Source: Leyella stercorea (GTDB lineage Bacteria; Bacteroidota; Bacteroidia; Bacteroidales; Bacteroidaceae). From it: DNA of 64,000 nt. Of the stretch, positions 17,321 through 24,401 are shown one piece after another. The stretch covers positions 124,001-188,000 of the forward strand of contig NZ_JADYTS010000002.1 in assembly GCF_021531355.1 (NCBI RefSeq), in the 5' to 3' direction. Positions within the stretch are counted from its first letter, which is position 1, and each line of letters opens with the position of its first letter. A model generated the notes under the pieces. It was given only the letters and a program-made list of their open reading frames with translations, had not been told where the DNA came from and did not search any database. The translations under genes were made by a program, and so were the position numbers.

Positions 17321-18082
17321 TTAGAAATTCAGGCTACAGTTGATGCCGAGACTATTTGATTTGAGCGGATTGCGTTCGCGGTTGTTGTTTATTATGGTCG
17401 GTTCAACTCTCAGACTGAGGTCTTTCGAAATGTCAAACTCCGACAACGATGCGTCAACATAAGCGTCGATGACGCTCAAGGCGTATACTCCGATAAGACA
17501 GAACACGCTCAGGTCGCGCCAGCGGCGGTAGGTGTCCTTACGATTCTTGAACAGTTTCTGGAATCGCGCCATATTCGAGCTGTTGATTTGTGCTCCTAAG
17601 TGTAGGAATTGGTTGTAGCTCTGCGTGTTAGGGTCGTCGTCCATGAGGTCGAGATAGGCCTGCGAGTAGTCGTGATACATCTGGTTGTTCCATCGCAGTG
17701 CATACACGCATCCTACAAATCCACCGTACACAATGGGTAGCTTCCAGTATTTTCGGTTGTAAATCTGTCCGGCTCCTGGCAACACAAGTGCGAGCCACAT
17801 AGCTCGTTTGGGGTTGGGGCGCCACGTCGCCCAATTGCGTTGCTTGGCTATTTTCAGCGAGTCGTTGGTTATTTTCAGCGAGTCGTTGGTTGTAGACAGC
17901 ATACGCAGTGTGTCTTGCTGGGTGAGTATGGGGTTCAGCGAGTCGGCGGCTGTAGCTTTGGCAGTTTGTGTTCTTGCCGGTGGTTCAGCCACTTTGCGTT
18001 GTGCTGCGGCGTTGCCGGCGATGAAAGTCATGCCCACAGCCACAACCAATGTTTGCAGAATATTTAGCAAAAAAGTCTTCAC
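17321..18082 (-). CDS. DUF5683 domain protein
   Basis: 253 residues with an N-terminal signal (LQTLVVAVGMTFIAGNAAAQ). The core (about 85-160), KRAMWLALVLPGAGQIYNRKYWKLPIVYGG, is the signature of DUF5683, with hydrophobic segments suggesting an envelope location. The linker holds a short internal duplication of NDSLKI, seen in DNA as a tandem TTTTCAGCGAGTCGTTGGT near 17850-17890. The role is unknown, but it is regularly encoded between parB and the LysM transglycosylase in Bacteroidetes, which hints at a link to envelope or division. Confidence 0.85.
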   Translation of the reverse strand: MKTFLLNILQTLVVAVGMTFIAGNAAAQRKVAEPPARTQTAKATAADSLNPILTQQDTLRMLSTTNDSLKITNDSLKIAKQRNWATWRPNPKRAMWLALVLPGAGQIYNRKYWKLPIVYGGFVGCVYALRWNNQMYHDYSQAYLDLMDDDPNTQSYNQFLHLGAQINSSNMARFQKLFKNRKDTYRRWRDLSVFCLIGVYALSVIDAYVDASLSEFDISKDLSLRVEPTIINNNRERNPLKSNSLGINCSLNF

Positions 18083-18136
18083 TGTTGTCCTATTCTTTAT
18101 TTACTGTTGGAGGCTTGCCGTTGCCTTACCAGTTCA

Positions 18137-19063
18137 TTATTCTTGTTTCATTTTGTCGAAAGCGCACATGATGCGTTCCAGTTCTTCCTCGTTGGCGAAA
18201 GGGATTGTTATTTTTCCTTTTCCCTTTGGAGAGCAAGTCATCTGCACCTTGGTCTGCAGGAAGTCGGAGAGGTGGTTCTTCAGTGCGGTGAACTCTTCGG
18301 GCAGTTTTGTCTTTGCTACGATTTTCTTCTTGCCGCTTTCCACGTCTTCGCCGTTTTTCAGCATCTGTGCCATTTCCTCCACCTTTCTTACAGAGTAGCC
18401 GTTCTTCACAACTTCGTTAAACAGTTTTATCTGCATTGATGGTGAGTCGATTGCCAGCAGTGCGCGTGCATGTCCCATATCTATCTGTTTCTTCTGCAGT
18501 GCTATCTGCACCTGGGCGGGCAGACGCAGCAGTCGCAGATAGTTGGTAATGGCTGTGCGGCTCTTGCCTACACGTTCAGACACTTTCTCCTGTGTCATTC
18601 CGTCGGCATCAAGCAGGTGTTCGTATGCCAAAGCAATCTCAATGGCGTTGAGATCCTCGCGCTGTATGTTCTCGACGAGTGCCATTTCCATGATGTTCTC
18701 GTCGTTGATGGTGCGTATGTAGGCAGGAATGGCAGTGAGTCCGGCCATTTGCGAAGCACGCCAACGGCGTTCACCGGCGATAATCTGAAAACGGTTCTCA
18801 TCGACTTGTCTTAGTGTGATGGGCTGAATGATGCCTATCTCGCGTATGCTGCAAGCCAGTTCTTCGAGAGCGTCTTCGTCAAATTCGCGTCGAGGCTGGT
18901 TGGGGTTGGCCTCTATCTGGTCGAGAGGAATCACGTTGATGGTCGATGTGCCCTGCGTACGGGCAGGGGTGGTGTCAATAAGGGCGTCGAGCCCCATGCC
19001 ACCTTCTATGTCTTCGAGTCCGCGTCCCAGTGCGCTTCTGTTGTATTTCTTATGTACTGCCAT
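18137..19063 (-). CDS. parB: Chromosome-partition protein ParB
   Basis: 308 residues. It binds parS sites near the origin, spreads as a CTP-dependent clamp and loads the ParA segregation system. Motifs: IPLDQIEANPNQPRREFDEDALEELA, GERRWRASQMAGLTAIPAYIR (box II, CTPase) and the helix-turn-helix MTQEKVSERVGKSRTAITNYLRLL (about 155-185). A C-terminal dimerisation domain follows a charged linker. The start lies 36 bp after the parA stop, so the pair forms one operon. I did not find a convincing parS site in the window. Confidence 0.96.
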   Translation of the reverse strand: MAVHKKYNRSALGRGLEDIEGGMGLDALIDTTPARTQGTSTINVIPLDQIEANPNQPRREFDEDALEELACSIREIGIIQPITLRQVDENRFQIIAGERRWRASQMAGLTAIPAYIRTINDENIMEMALVENIQREDLNAIEIALAYEHLLDADGMTQEKVSERVGKSRTAITNYLRLLRLPAQVQIALQKKQIDMGHARALLAIDSPSMQIKLFNEVVKNGYSVRKVEEMAQMLKNGEDVESGKKKIVAKTKLPEEFTALKNHLSDFLQTKVQMTCSPKGKGKITIPFANEEELERIMCAFDKMKQE

Positions 19064-19099
19064 CCTTTTTTTTAATGTTTAATGTTTAGTGATAAAACT

Positions 19100-19882
19100 T
19101 CACTTTTCACTTTCCTCGGGTGTGTTCTTGTTGATAATTTCCTTGGCCAGAGCCAGATGGTTTTTCGAACCTGCCGAGTCGGCATCGTAGAGAATCACGG
19201 GCAGTCCGTGGCTTGGACTCTCGCTGAGCTTCACGTTGCGCTGAATGACGGTCTTGAACACAAGCTCCTGGAAGTGTCGTTTCACCTCGTCGTATATCTG
19301 ATTGGCCAGTCGGAGTCGGCTGTCGTACATTGTCAGCAAGAAGCCCTCAATCTCGAGCGAAGGGTTGAGCTTGCTCTTGATAATCTTGATGGTATTGAGC
19401 AGCTTGGTGATGCCTTCGAGTGCAAAGTACTCGCACTGCACGGGTATGATGACCGAGTCGGCCGCAGTGAGCGCGTTGACGGTAATCAGTCCGAGCGAGG
19501 GGCTGCAGTCGATGAGTATATAGTCGTATTCGTCGCGTATCTGGTCGAGCAAATTCTTGATGACGCGCTCGCGATTCTTGAGGTTGAGCATTTCAATCTC
19601 GGCACCCACAAGGTCAATGTGGCTTGGAATGATGTCAAGTCCGTTGATGTCGGTGGTGTATATAGCGTCGCGCACGTCTGCATGGTCGATTATGCACTCA
19701 TACAATGAGCAGTCAATCTCCTTTATGTCCACGCCAAGTCCGCTTGATGCATTTGCCTGTGGATCAGCGTCTACCACGAGTACGTTTTTCTCAAATGTGG
19801 CCAGTGATGCCGCGAGATTTATTGTCGTTGTTGTTTTGCCAACTCCTCCTTTTTGGTTGGCGAGTGCTATTATCTTTCCCAT
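19100..19882 (-). CDS. parA: Chromosome-partition ATPase ParA (Soj)
   Basis: 260 residues. The deviant Walker A motif ANQKGGVGKTTTTINLAA is at the N-terminus, the A' region VLVVDADPQANASSGLG at about 35-51 and the Walker B-like strand YILIDCSPSLG near 120. It forms ATP dimers on DNA and moves ParB-parS complexes. First gene of the minus-strand cluster, with a -7 box 22 bp before its start and divergent from surE. Confidence 0.97.
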   Translation of the reverse strand: MGKIIALANQKGGVGKTTTTINLAASLATFEKNVLVVDADPQANASSGLGVDIKEIDCSLYECIIDHADVRDAIYTTDINGLDIIPSHIDLVGAEIEMLNLKNRERVIKNLLDQIRDEYDYILIDCSPSLGLITVNALTAADSVIIPVQCEYFALEGITKLLNTIKIIKSKLNPSLEIEGFLLTMYDSRLRLANQIYDEVKRHFQELVFKTVIQRNVKLSESPSHGLPVILYDADSAGSKNHLALAKEIINKNTPEESEK

Positions 19883-19903
19883 TTCGTGTCAAAAATTATT
19901 TGG

Positions 19904-19911
19904 CAAAGTTA
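19904..19911 (-). promoter_or_regulatory. -7 box TAACTTTG for parA
   Basis: A perfect minus-strand TAnnTTTG 22 bp before the parA start; the -33 half is not recognisable at the usual spacing. Confidence 0.5.
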
Positions 19912-19952
19912 CATATTTTATGCGAGATAATGGAGGTTTAAACCTTTTTTCG

Positions 19953-19960
19953 TACATTTG
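19953..19960 (+). promoter_or_regulatory. -7 box TACATTTG for surE
   Basis: A TAnnTTTG box followed by C, 22 bp before the surE start, facing away from the parA box; no clear -33 element. Confidence 0.5.
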
Positions 19961-19982
19961 CATACGAAATAAAGCCAATTTT

Positions 19983-20744
19983 ATGAATATTAAAAGACCA
20001 TTAATACTTGTTTCAAACGACGACGGCTATCATGCCAAAGGCATAAACTGCCTCGTCGATATGCTGCGCGATATGGCCGACATTGTGGTATGTGCTCCTG
20101 AGTCGGCCCGCTCGGGTTTTGCCACAGCTTTCTCAGCCACAGTGCCTTTGCGCCTGAAGCTGCGTCGCAAGGACGAGGGCTTCGAGATGTGGTCGTGCAA
20201 CGGCACGCCGGTTGACTGTGTGAAGATAGCCTTGGAGGAATTCTTTGCCGACCGTCGTCCCGACATGGTGATAGGCGGAATCAATCACGGCGACAACGGC
20301 TCGGTCAACGTACATTATAGTGGAACGATGGGCGTTACGCTTGAGGGCTGCATGAAGTATATCCCGTCGGTTGGATTCTCGCTCTGCGACCATCGCGATG
20401 ATGCCGACTTCACGCCGTTGCGCCCCTATGTGCGACAGATAGTAAGCAAGGTGCTCAACGAGGGATTGCCTAAGGGAGTGTGCCTGAACGTTAACTTCCC
20501 TAAAACCAGCGAGTTCAAGGGCGTGAAGATGTGCCGTATGGCTATGGGAACATGGTATGATGAGTGTGTCAAGATGCGCCATCCGCACGGCTACGACTAC
20601 TACTGGATGACGGGAAATTACCGCAATGATGAGCCCGAGGCTACCGATACCGACAATTGGGCATTGACTCATGGCTATGTGGCGATTACGCCTACACGTA
20701 TTGACGTGACCGACTACGAGACGCTGAAGAATTTTGAATTTTGA
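19983..20744 (+). CDS. surE: 5'-nucleotidase SurE
   Basis: 253 residues. I use the ATG at 19983 rather than in-frame ATGs further upstream, which would lie inside parA on the other strand. SurE is a metal-dependent nucleoside monophosphate phosphatase that also acts on polyphosphate. Motifs: LILVSNDDGYHAKGI at the N-terminus (metal-binding Asp-Asp), APESARSGFATAFS, the CNGTPVDCVKIAL segment and GINHGDNGSVNVHYSGTMG. lpxB follows after 60 bp of AT-rich repeat. Confidence 0.95.
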   Translation: MNIKRPLILVSNDDGYHAKGINCLVDMLRDMADIVVCAPESARSGFATAFSATVPLRLKLRRKDEGFEMWSCNGTPVDCVKIALEEFFADRRPDMVIGGINHGDNGSVNVHYSGTMGVTLEGCMKYIPSVGFSLCDHRDDADFTPLRPYVRQIVSKVLNEGLPKGVCLNVNFPKTSEFKGVKMCRMAMGTWYDECVKMRHPHGYDYYWMTGNYRNDEPEATDTDNWALTHGYVAITPTRIDVTDYETLKNFEF

Positions 20745-20800
20745 GTTTTGAGTTTTGAATTATCGCTTTGCGCTATTTTGAATTGTTCAATTTTGAATTG
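20740..20800 (+). repeat. Low-complexity TTTTGA(A/G) repeat after surE
   Basis: Short words AATTTTGA, GAGTTTTGA and GAATTATCG recur from the surE stop codon to just before lpxB. The surE stop lies in the first copy. No terminator structure is evident, so surE and lpxB may be co-transcribed. Confidence 0.6.
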
Positions 20801-20804
20801 ATAT

Positions 20805-21944
20805 ATGAGATACTACCTGATTGTTGGCGAAGCCTCGGGCGACCTGCACGCTTCGCACCTTATGGCTGCTTTGCGTCGTGTAGACGATGCAGCCGAGTTC
20901 CGTTTCTTCGGCGGCGACAAGATGTCGGATGTCGGAGGGATACGTGTGCGACACTATCGTGAGCTGGCATATATGGGCTTTATACCCGTACTCATGCATC
21001 TGCCGACCATCTTCCGCAATATGGCAAAGTGCAAGCGCGACATTGTGGAGTGGCAGCCCGACGCACTTATACTCGTCGACTATCCGGGATTCAATCTCGA
21101 CATAGCCAAATATATCCATTCGCATACGCAGATACCCGTCTACTATTACATCTCGCCCAAGATATGGGCGTGGAAGGAGTGGCGCATCAAGAACATCAAG
21201 CGCGATGTCGACCAGTTGTTCTCGATACTGCCGTTTGAGGTGCCCTTCTTCGAGCAGAAGCATCATTATCCTATACATTACGTAGGAAATCCAACGGCAG
21301 AGGAAGTGCGCCAGTTCCGCGAGTCGTACACGGAGAGCACAGGCGAGTTCTGCCGACGCCACAATCTGTCGTCGCGCCCCATCATAGCATTGCTTGCCGG
21401 CAGTCGTCGACAGGAGATTAAAGACAATCTGCCTGCCATGATTGAGGCAGCCTCACGCTTTGCCGACCATCAGATGGTGCTGGCATGCGCCCCCGGAATA
21501 CCCATAGACTACTACCGTAAGCTTGTAGACGGACGAGGCGTAGAGCTTGTCACGGACGACACATACGCCCTTCTCACGCACGCACGTGCCGCCGTGGTAA
21601 CCAGCGGAACGGCTACGCTCGAGACAGCATTGCTCAATGTACCACAGGCAGTGTGCTACAAGACCCCTCTGCCTCGTCTCACCGCGCTGCTCAAGCGTCT
21701 TGTGCTGAAGGTACGCTTCGTATCGCTTGTCAATCTGATAGCCGGTCGTGAGGTGGTGCGCGAACTTGTAGCCGACACGTTCTCGGTAGACAATATCGCC
21801 AGCGAACTCACCCGTCTGTTGCCCGACGGCGACTATCGCAGCCAGATGCTTGCTGGATATGGCGAGGTGATGGGCAAGATAGGCGAGGACAGTCCGTCGA
21901 AATGCACCGCACATATTATATATGGGTTGGTGAAGAAGAGCTGA
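20805..21944 (+). CDS. lpxB: Lipid-A-disaccharide synthase
   Basis: 379 residues, family GT19. It joins UDP-diacylglucosamine and lipid X to give the lipid A disaccharide at the inner face of the inner membrane. Signatures: YYLIVGEASGDLHASHLMAAL, FRFFGGDKMSDVGG, YISPKIWAWKEWRIKNIK, LLAGSRRQEI and TSGTATLETALLNVPQAVCYKT. Length is normal. Its presence shows a Gram-negative lipid A pathway. Confidence 0.97.
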   Translation: MRYYLIVGEASGDLHASHLMAALRRVDDAAEFRFFGGDKMSDVGGIRVRHYRELAYMGFIPVLMHLPTIFRNMAKCKRDIVEWQPDALILVDYPGFNLDIAKYIHSHTQIPVYYYISPKIWAWKEWRIKNIKRDVDQLFSILPFEVPFFEQKHHYPIHYVGNPTAEEVRQFRESYTESTGEFCRRHNLSSRPIIALLAGSRRQEIKDNLPAMIEAASRFADHQMVLACAPGIPIDYYRKLVDGRGVELVTDDTYALLTHARAAVVTSGTATLETALLNVPQAVCYKTPLPRLTALLKRLVLKVRFVSLVNLIAGREVVRELVADTFSVDNIASELTRLLPDGDYRSQMLAGYGEVMGKIGEDSPSKCTAHIIYGLVKKS

Positions 21945-22195
21945 GCGCTCCATGGCTTACCCCTCAAATCCTCACCCCATCAACCCCTCAACACCACAAC
22001 TGAAGCTCTGCTTCAAGTAAAATATTTGCATTTCTGACCGCTCAAAACTGCCAGTTGAACGAGCAAGACGACGTTTGGTGCGAAATTCTTGAGTTTTGCG
22101 CGTGCAGCACAGATGTTGCTGATATACAGCGCAATATGTCAATGTGTAAAGCCAATGTGCAATCTTGGAAATTCTAAAAGGACTACATTTTGCGG

Positions 22196-22283
22196 CAAAA
22201 GGGTTCGTTTTGCACTCCAAAAGGGTTCGTTTTGTAATGCAAAAGGGGTACAGTCATAATGCAAAAGGGGCTTCTTTGCTCTC
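22196..22283 (+). repeat. Four tandem units with exact 22-bp period, each starting CAAAAGGG
   Basis: CAAAAGGG begins at 22196, 22218, 22240 and 22262. Units 1 and 2 share the first 17 bases (CAAAAGGGTTCGTTTTG). Units 3 and 4 diverge after the first eight to nine. A degenerate TAAAAGGA at 22175 sits one base short of another period. Unit 4 is also the left arm of the next hairpin. Confidence 0.85.
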
Positions 22284-22322
22284 CTGAACGATAACTTTGG
22301 GAGAGCAAAGAAGCCCCTTTTT
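22263..22322 (+). terminator. Perfect 22-bp hairpin downstream of lpxB
   Basis: Arms 22263-22284 and 22300-22321 are exact reverse complements (AAAAGGGGCTTC... with ...GAAGCCCCTTTT), with a 15-nt loop and a T run. It can act as a terminator, though it lies 318 bp after the lpxB stop. Confidence 0.75.
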
Positions 22323-22323
22323 G

Positions 22324-22435
22324 TGTTTTGAGGTGACTGAAGCGCTTTCGTGGACGATAAAAACCGCCCGTGAAATCTCTAGAATCAGATTTTCGTTTGT
22401 AACAATTTCTTACCGCCAGTACAATATTTGCATGT
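22324..22435 (+). repeat. 112-nt dispersed repeat, copy A
   Basis: It aligns without gaps to 37176-37287 with 9 mismatches by hand count, the last two-thirds being almost identical. It contains the imperfect palindrome GAAATCT/AGATTTTC and ends in CAATATTTGCATGT. Copy A lies directly behind a hairpin and 14 bp from the 3' end of the SusR-like gene. Confidence 0.9.
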
Positions 22436-22449
22436 GCAGAACATTGCTG

Positions 22450-24087
22450 TCAGGAGTGTATTACACGGCACAGCTGCTCGACGTCGCACTCGAAAGTTTC
22501 GCGGTTAATGGCACGGCTCTTTATCGTAGAGCGATAGTTGTAGATGGTGCGAGGAGTATAGAAGAGCAATGCCGCAATTTCCGAACTCTCCTTGACACCC
22601 AACCTTATCAAGGCGTAAATGCGCAGTTCGGTGGTGAGGCGTCCCTTGTGTGGAGGCACAATCTGCTCGTCGGCTCGCAGCAGAGCGTTGAATTCGTCGA
22701 CAAACGAGGGGTAAAGGTCGAGGAAAGCCGTGTCGAAACTGTTCATGAACGTAGCCGCATCTTCTTCCGAAAGGCGTGACGACGATGCCGTATTGAGCAG
22801 GTCGTTGACTTGACCTACTTTAATCTTGCGCTTCACAAGAGTTTCAAACTTGCTCAGACGGTCGATGTATTTGGCGCAAAGGTCGATGTAGAGCTTAGCC
22901 AGACGTTCGCGTCGGCTGTTGGTATCGAGCAATCGTGAGTTGAGAGTATTAAGCCTGTCGTTGAGCGATGACAGCAGGTTGTTGTTCTCAGACAGTTCGT
23001 GTCGGTGGCGTGCCAGCAGTCGGTTTTGCCGGCTGTAGAAGTATAGCAGCACTACAACGAACACGAATAGGATAGACACTCCGAGCAATGCGAAGCGCAT
23101 GGTGTTGTTCTGTGATGACAGCTTTTCGCGATAGGTCGACACGATGACGGGCAGTTTCTGCGATATTTCAATGATACGCAGTCGGTTGTTGTAGTTCTTG
23201 GCGTCGTCCATAGCAAAATTGATGTAGCGCTCGGCGAGCAGAATGTTGTCGTCGCCCTTCTTGAACAGATACATTGCAAGGTCTTGCATGGCGAGGTTTT
23301 CGCGCGTACAGTTGAGCAGGTCGCTAATGCATGCACGCAGCATGTACTCCTCATACTTGTTGTTATTGTTGTTGGTGCTGTAGTTGTTGGCAATGGCATA
23401 CGACGCCATGGCATACCATCGCGACTCTACGGGGGCTGTACTCAGAGTCTTGAAGTAGTGCTCCAGGGCGCGCTTGTCGTTGCGTTCCACATATATATAA
23501 TACTCACCCCAGAAGAAATTGTAGTAAGAGTCGGTAGGGCGGAGCATCGTTACTGCCTGTTTAAGGTAATTGTTGGCACGCTCGTGATAGCGTGGCGAAT
23601 AGTAATAGTCGTGACAGTAGTCGGCCCAATAGGTGTAGATGAAGTAGTAGGCTATGGTATAGTCGAACCGTAGTTCATTGTCGAGGTGTGTCGAATCAAT
23701 CTTGTCGAGCAGCGCAACGGCTTCGCCATAGAGTCCGCCTACGCCCAGCAGCGACGCTTTCTCAATGCGGCATTTGTCGTGATGGAATTTGTCACCTATG
23801 CGGTCGGCAAGCGTTATTGCCTTGTCTGCATATACCATGGCAGAGTCAAATTGAAAAACGAAGTACTCATCGTACAGCTTGTCGTAAGCCGAAAGCAGCG
23901 TTTCGGGCTTTTGGCTTTTGTGTGCCATCGACTTGTAGAAGTCGATGCGTGCCTGCTTCTTGCCGTATATCTGCGTTATGTTGTCTATAATGCTGTCAAT
24001 ACGCTGTATAAGCTTGCCGTTGGTGTCTGCCATTGAGGAGGTGGCGGTGGCAATAAAGAATATGATAATGGCTATGTAACGTTGCAT
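22450..24087 (-). CDS. SusR-like membrane sensor-regulator (DUF6377 type) of the polysaccharide locus
   Basis: 545 residues. A signal peptide (IAIIIFFIATATSSMA) leads into a periplasmic region of TPR-like helices (about 25-320; Tyr- and Ala-rich pairs such as YAIANNYSTNNNNNKYEEYM). One membrane segment follows (about 328-348, FALLGVSILFVFVVVLLYFY), then a cytoplasmic coiled coil (about 355-420) and a C-terminal LuxR-like helix-turn-helix (about 485-530, GVKESSEIAALLFYTPRTIYNYRSTIKSR). This layout fits SusR-type regulators that sense sugars in the periplasm and activate the adjoining susC operon. It is divergent from susC, as expected. Which sugar it binds is not readable; the neighbouring enzymes suggest isomalto-oligosaccharides. 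Confidence 0.85.
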   Translation of the reverse strand: MQRYIAIIIFFIATATSSMADTNGKLIQRIDSIIDNITQIYGKKQARIDFYKSMAHKSQKPETLLSAYDKLYDEYFVFQFDSAMVYADKAITLADRIGDKFHHDKCRIEKASLLGVGGLYGEAVALLDKIDSTHLDNELRFDYTIAYYFIYTYWADYCHDYYYSPRYHERANNYLKQAVTMLRPTDSYYNFFWGEYYIYVERNDKRALEHYFKTLSTAPVESRWYAMASYAIANNYSTNNNNNKYEEYMLRACISDLLNCTRENLAMQDLAMYLFKKGDDNILLAERYINFAMDDAKNYNNRLRIIEISQKLPVIVSTYREKLSSQNNTMRFALLGVSILFVFVVVLLYFYSRQNRLLARHRHELSENNNLLSSLNDRLNTLNSRLLDTNSRRERLAKLYIDLCAKYIDRLSKFETLVKRKIKVGQVNDLLNTASSSRLSEEDAATFMNSFDTAFLDLYPSFVDEFNALLRADEQIVPPHKGRLTTELRIYALIRLGVKESSEIAALLFYTPRTIYNYRSTIKSRAINRETFECDVEQLCRVIHS

Positions 24088-24117
24088 GGAGTGAATTGTT
24101 TGTGGTTTCTATAGGTT

Positions 24118-24142
24118 TCTGCAAATTTACAAATTTTGCAGA
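24118..24142 (-). promoter_or_regulatory. Palindrome over the -7 box of the SusR-like gene
   Basis: The inverted repeat TCTGCAAA/TTTGCAGA has a 9-nt centre and covers the minus-strand TAAATTTG box. It is a candidate operator for autoregulation; binding is inference. Confidence 0.4.
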
Positions 24143-24354
24143 AATAACATATTGGATGATTGCCTTTTTGCGCATTCCTATTCATATTTTTCATTGATTC
24201 CCTTGCTTTGACAATATCATTGCTTTTCGGACGATGTACTTGGCAGTGTGAATGCGCTTTTGTAAATATCTGATTATCATATTGTTAATATTTTATTGAG
24301 TCATAGACGTGTACATATTGGGTACTTTGACGAACAACTTATGAAAATAAATTC

Positions 24355-24362
24355 TAAATTTG
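24355..24362 (+). promoter_or_regulatory. -7 box TAAATTTG of the susC operon
   Basis: A perfect TAnnTTTG box followed by C, 39 bp before the susC ATG. No TTG at the usual spacing, consistent with activator dependence. Confidence 0.55.
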
Positions 24363-24401
24363 CAACCGTTAAAACAACTTAACAGCTAAAAACTCAATAA
24401 T

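Larger units (their letters stand above)
21945..22449. other. 505-bp convergent intergenic region with several repeat elements
   Basis: Between the 3' ends of lpxB and the SusR-like gene. In order it holds C-rich low-complexity sequence, a motif AAATATTTGCAT (22021-22032), about 150 bp without recognised features, a 22-bp-period repeat, a 22-bp perfect hairpin, and one copy of a 112-nt repeat. No coding potential is convincing. Confidence 0.8.
24088..24401. other. Divergent control region between the SusR-like gene and susC
   Basis: A 314-bp AT-rich region. It holds the palindrome TCTGCAAA (24118-24125)/TTTGCAGA (24135-24142) over the regulator's -7 box (TAAATTTG, minus strand 24129-24122) and a TAAATTTG -7 box for susC (24355-24362). 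A TTTG at 24326-24329 stands 25 nt before the susC box, longer than normal, which would suit an activator-dependent promoter. Confidence 0.6.

Noticed and set aside
19557..19982. Upstream extension of surE to an ATG at 19557
   Set aside because: It would lie inside parA on the opposite strand and put 142 extra residues before the normal SurE N-terminus.
22196..22283. CRISPR-like array
   Set aside because: The 22-bp units are contiguous with no constant repeat plus unique spacer pattern, and no cas gene is near.
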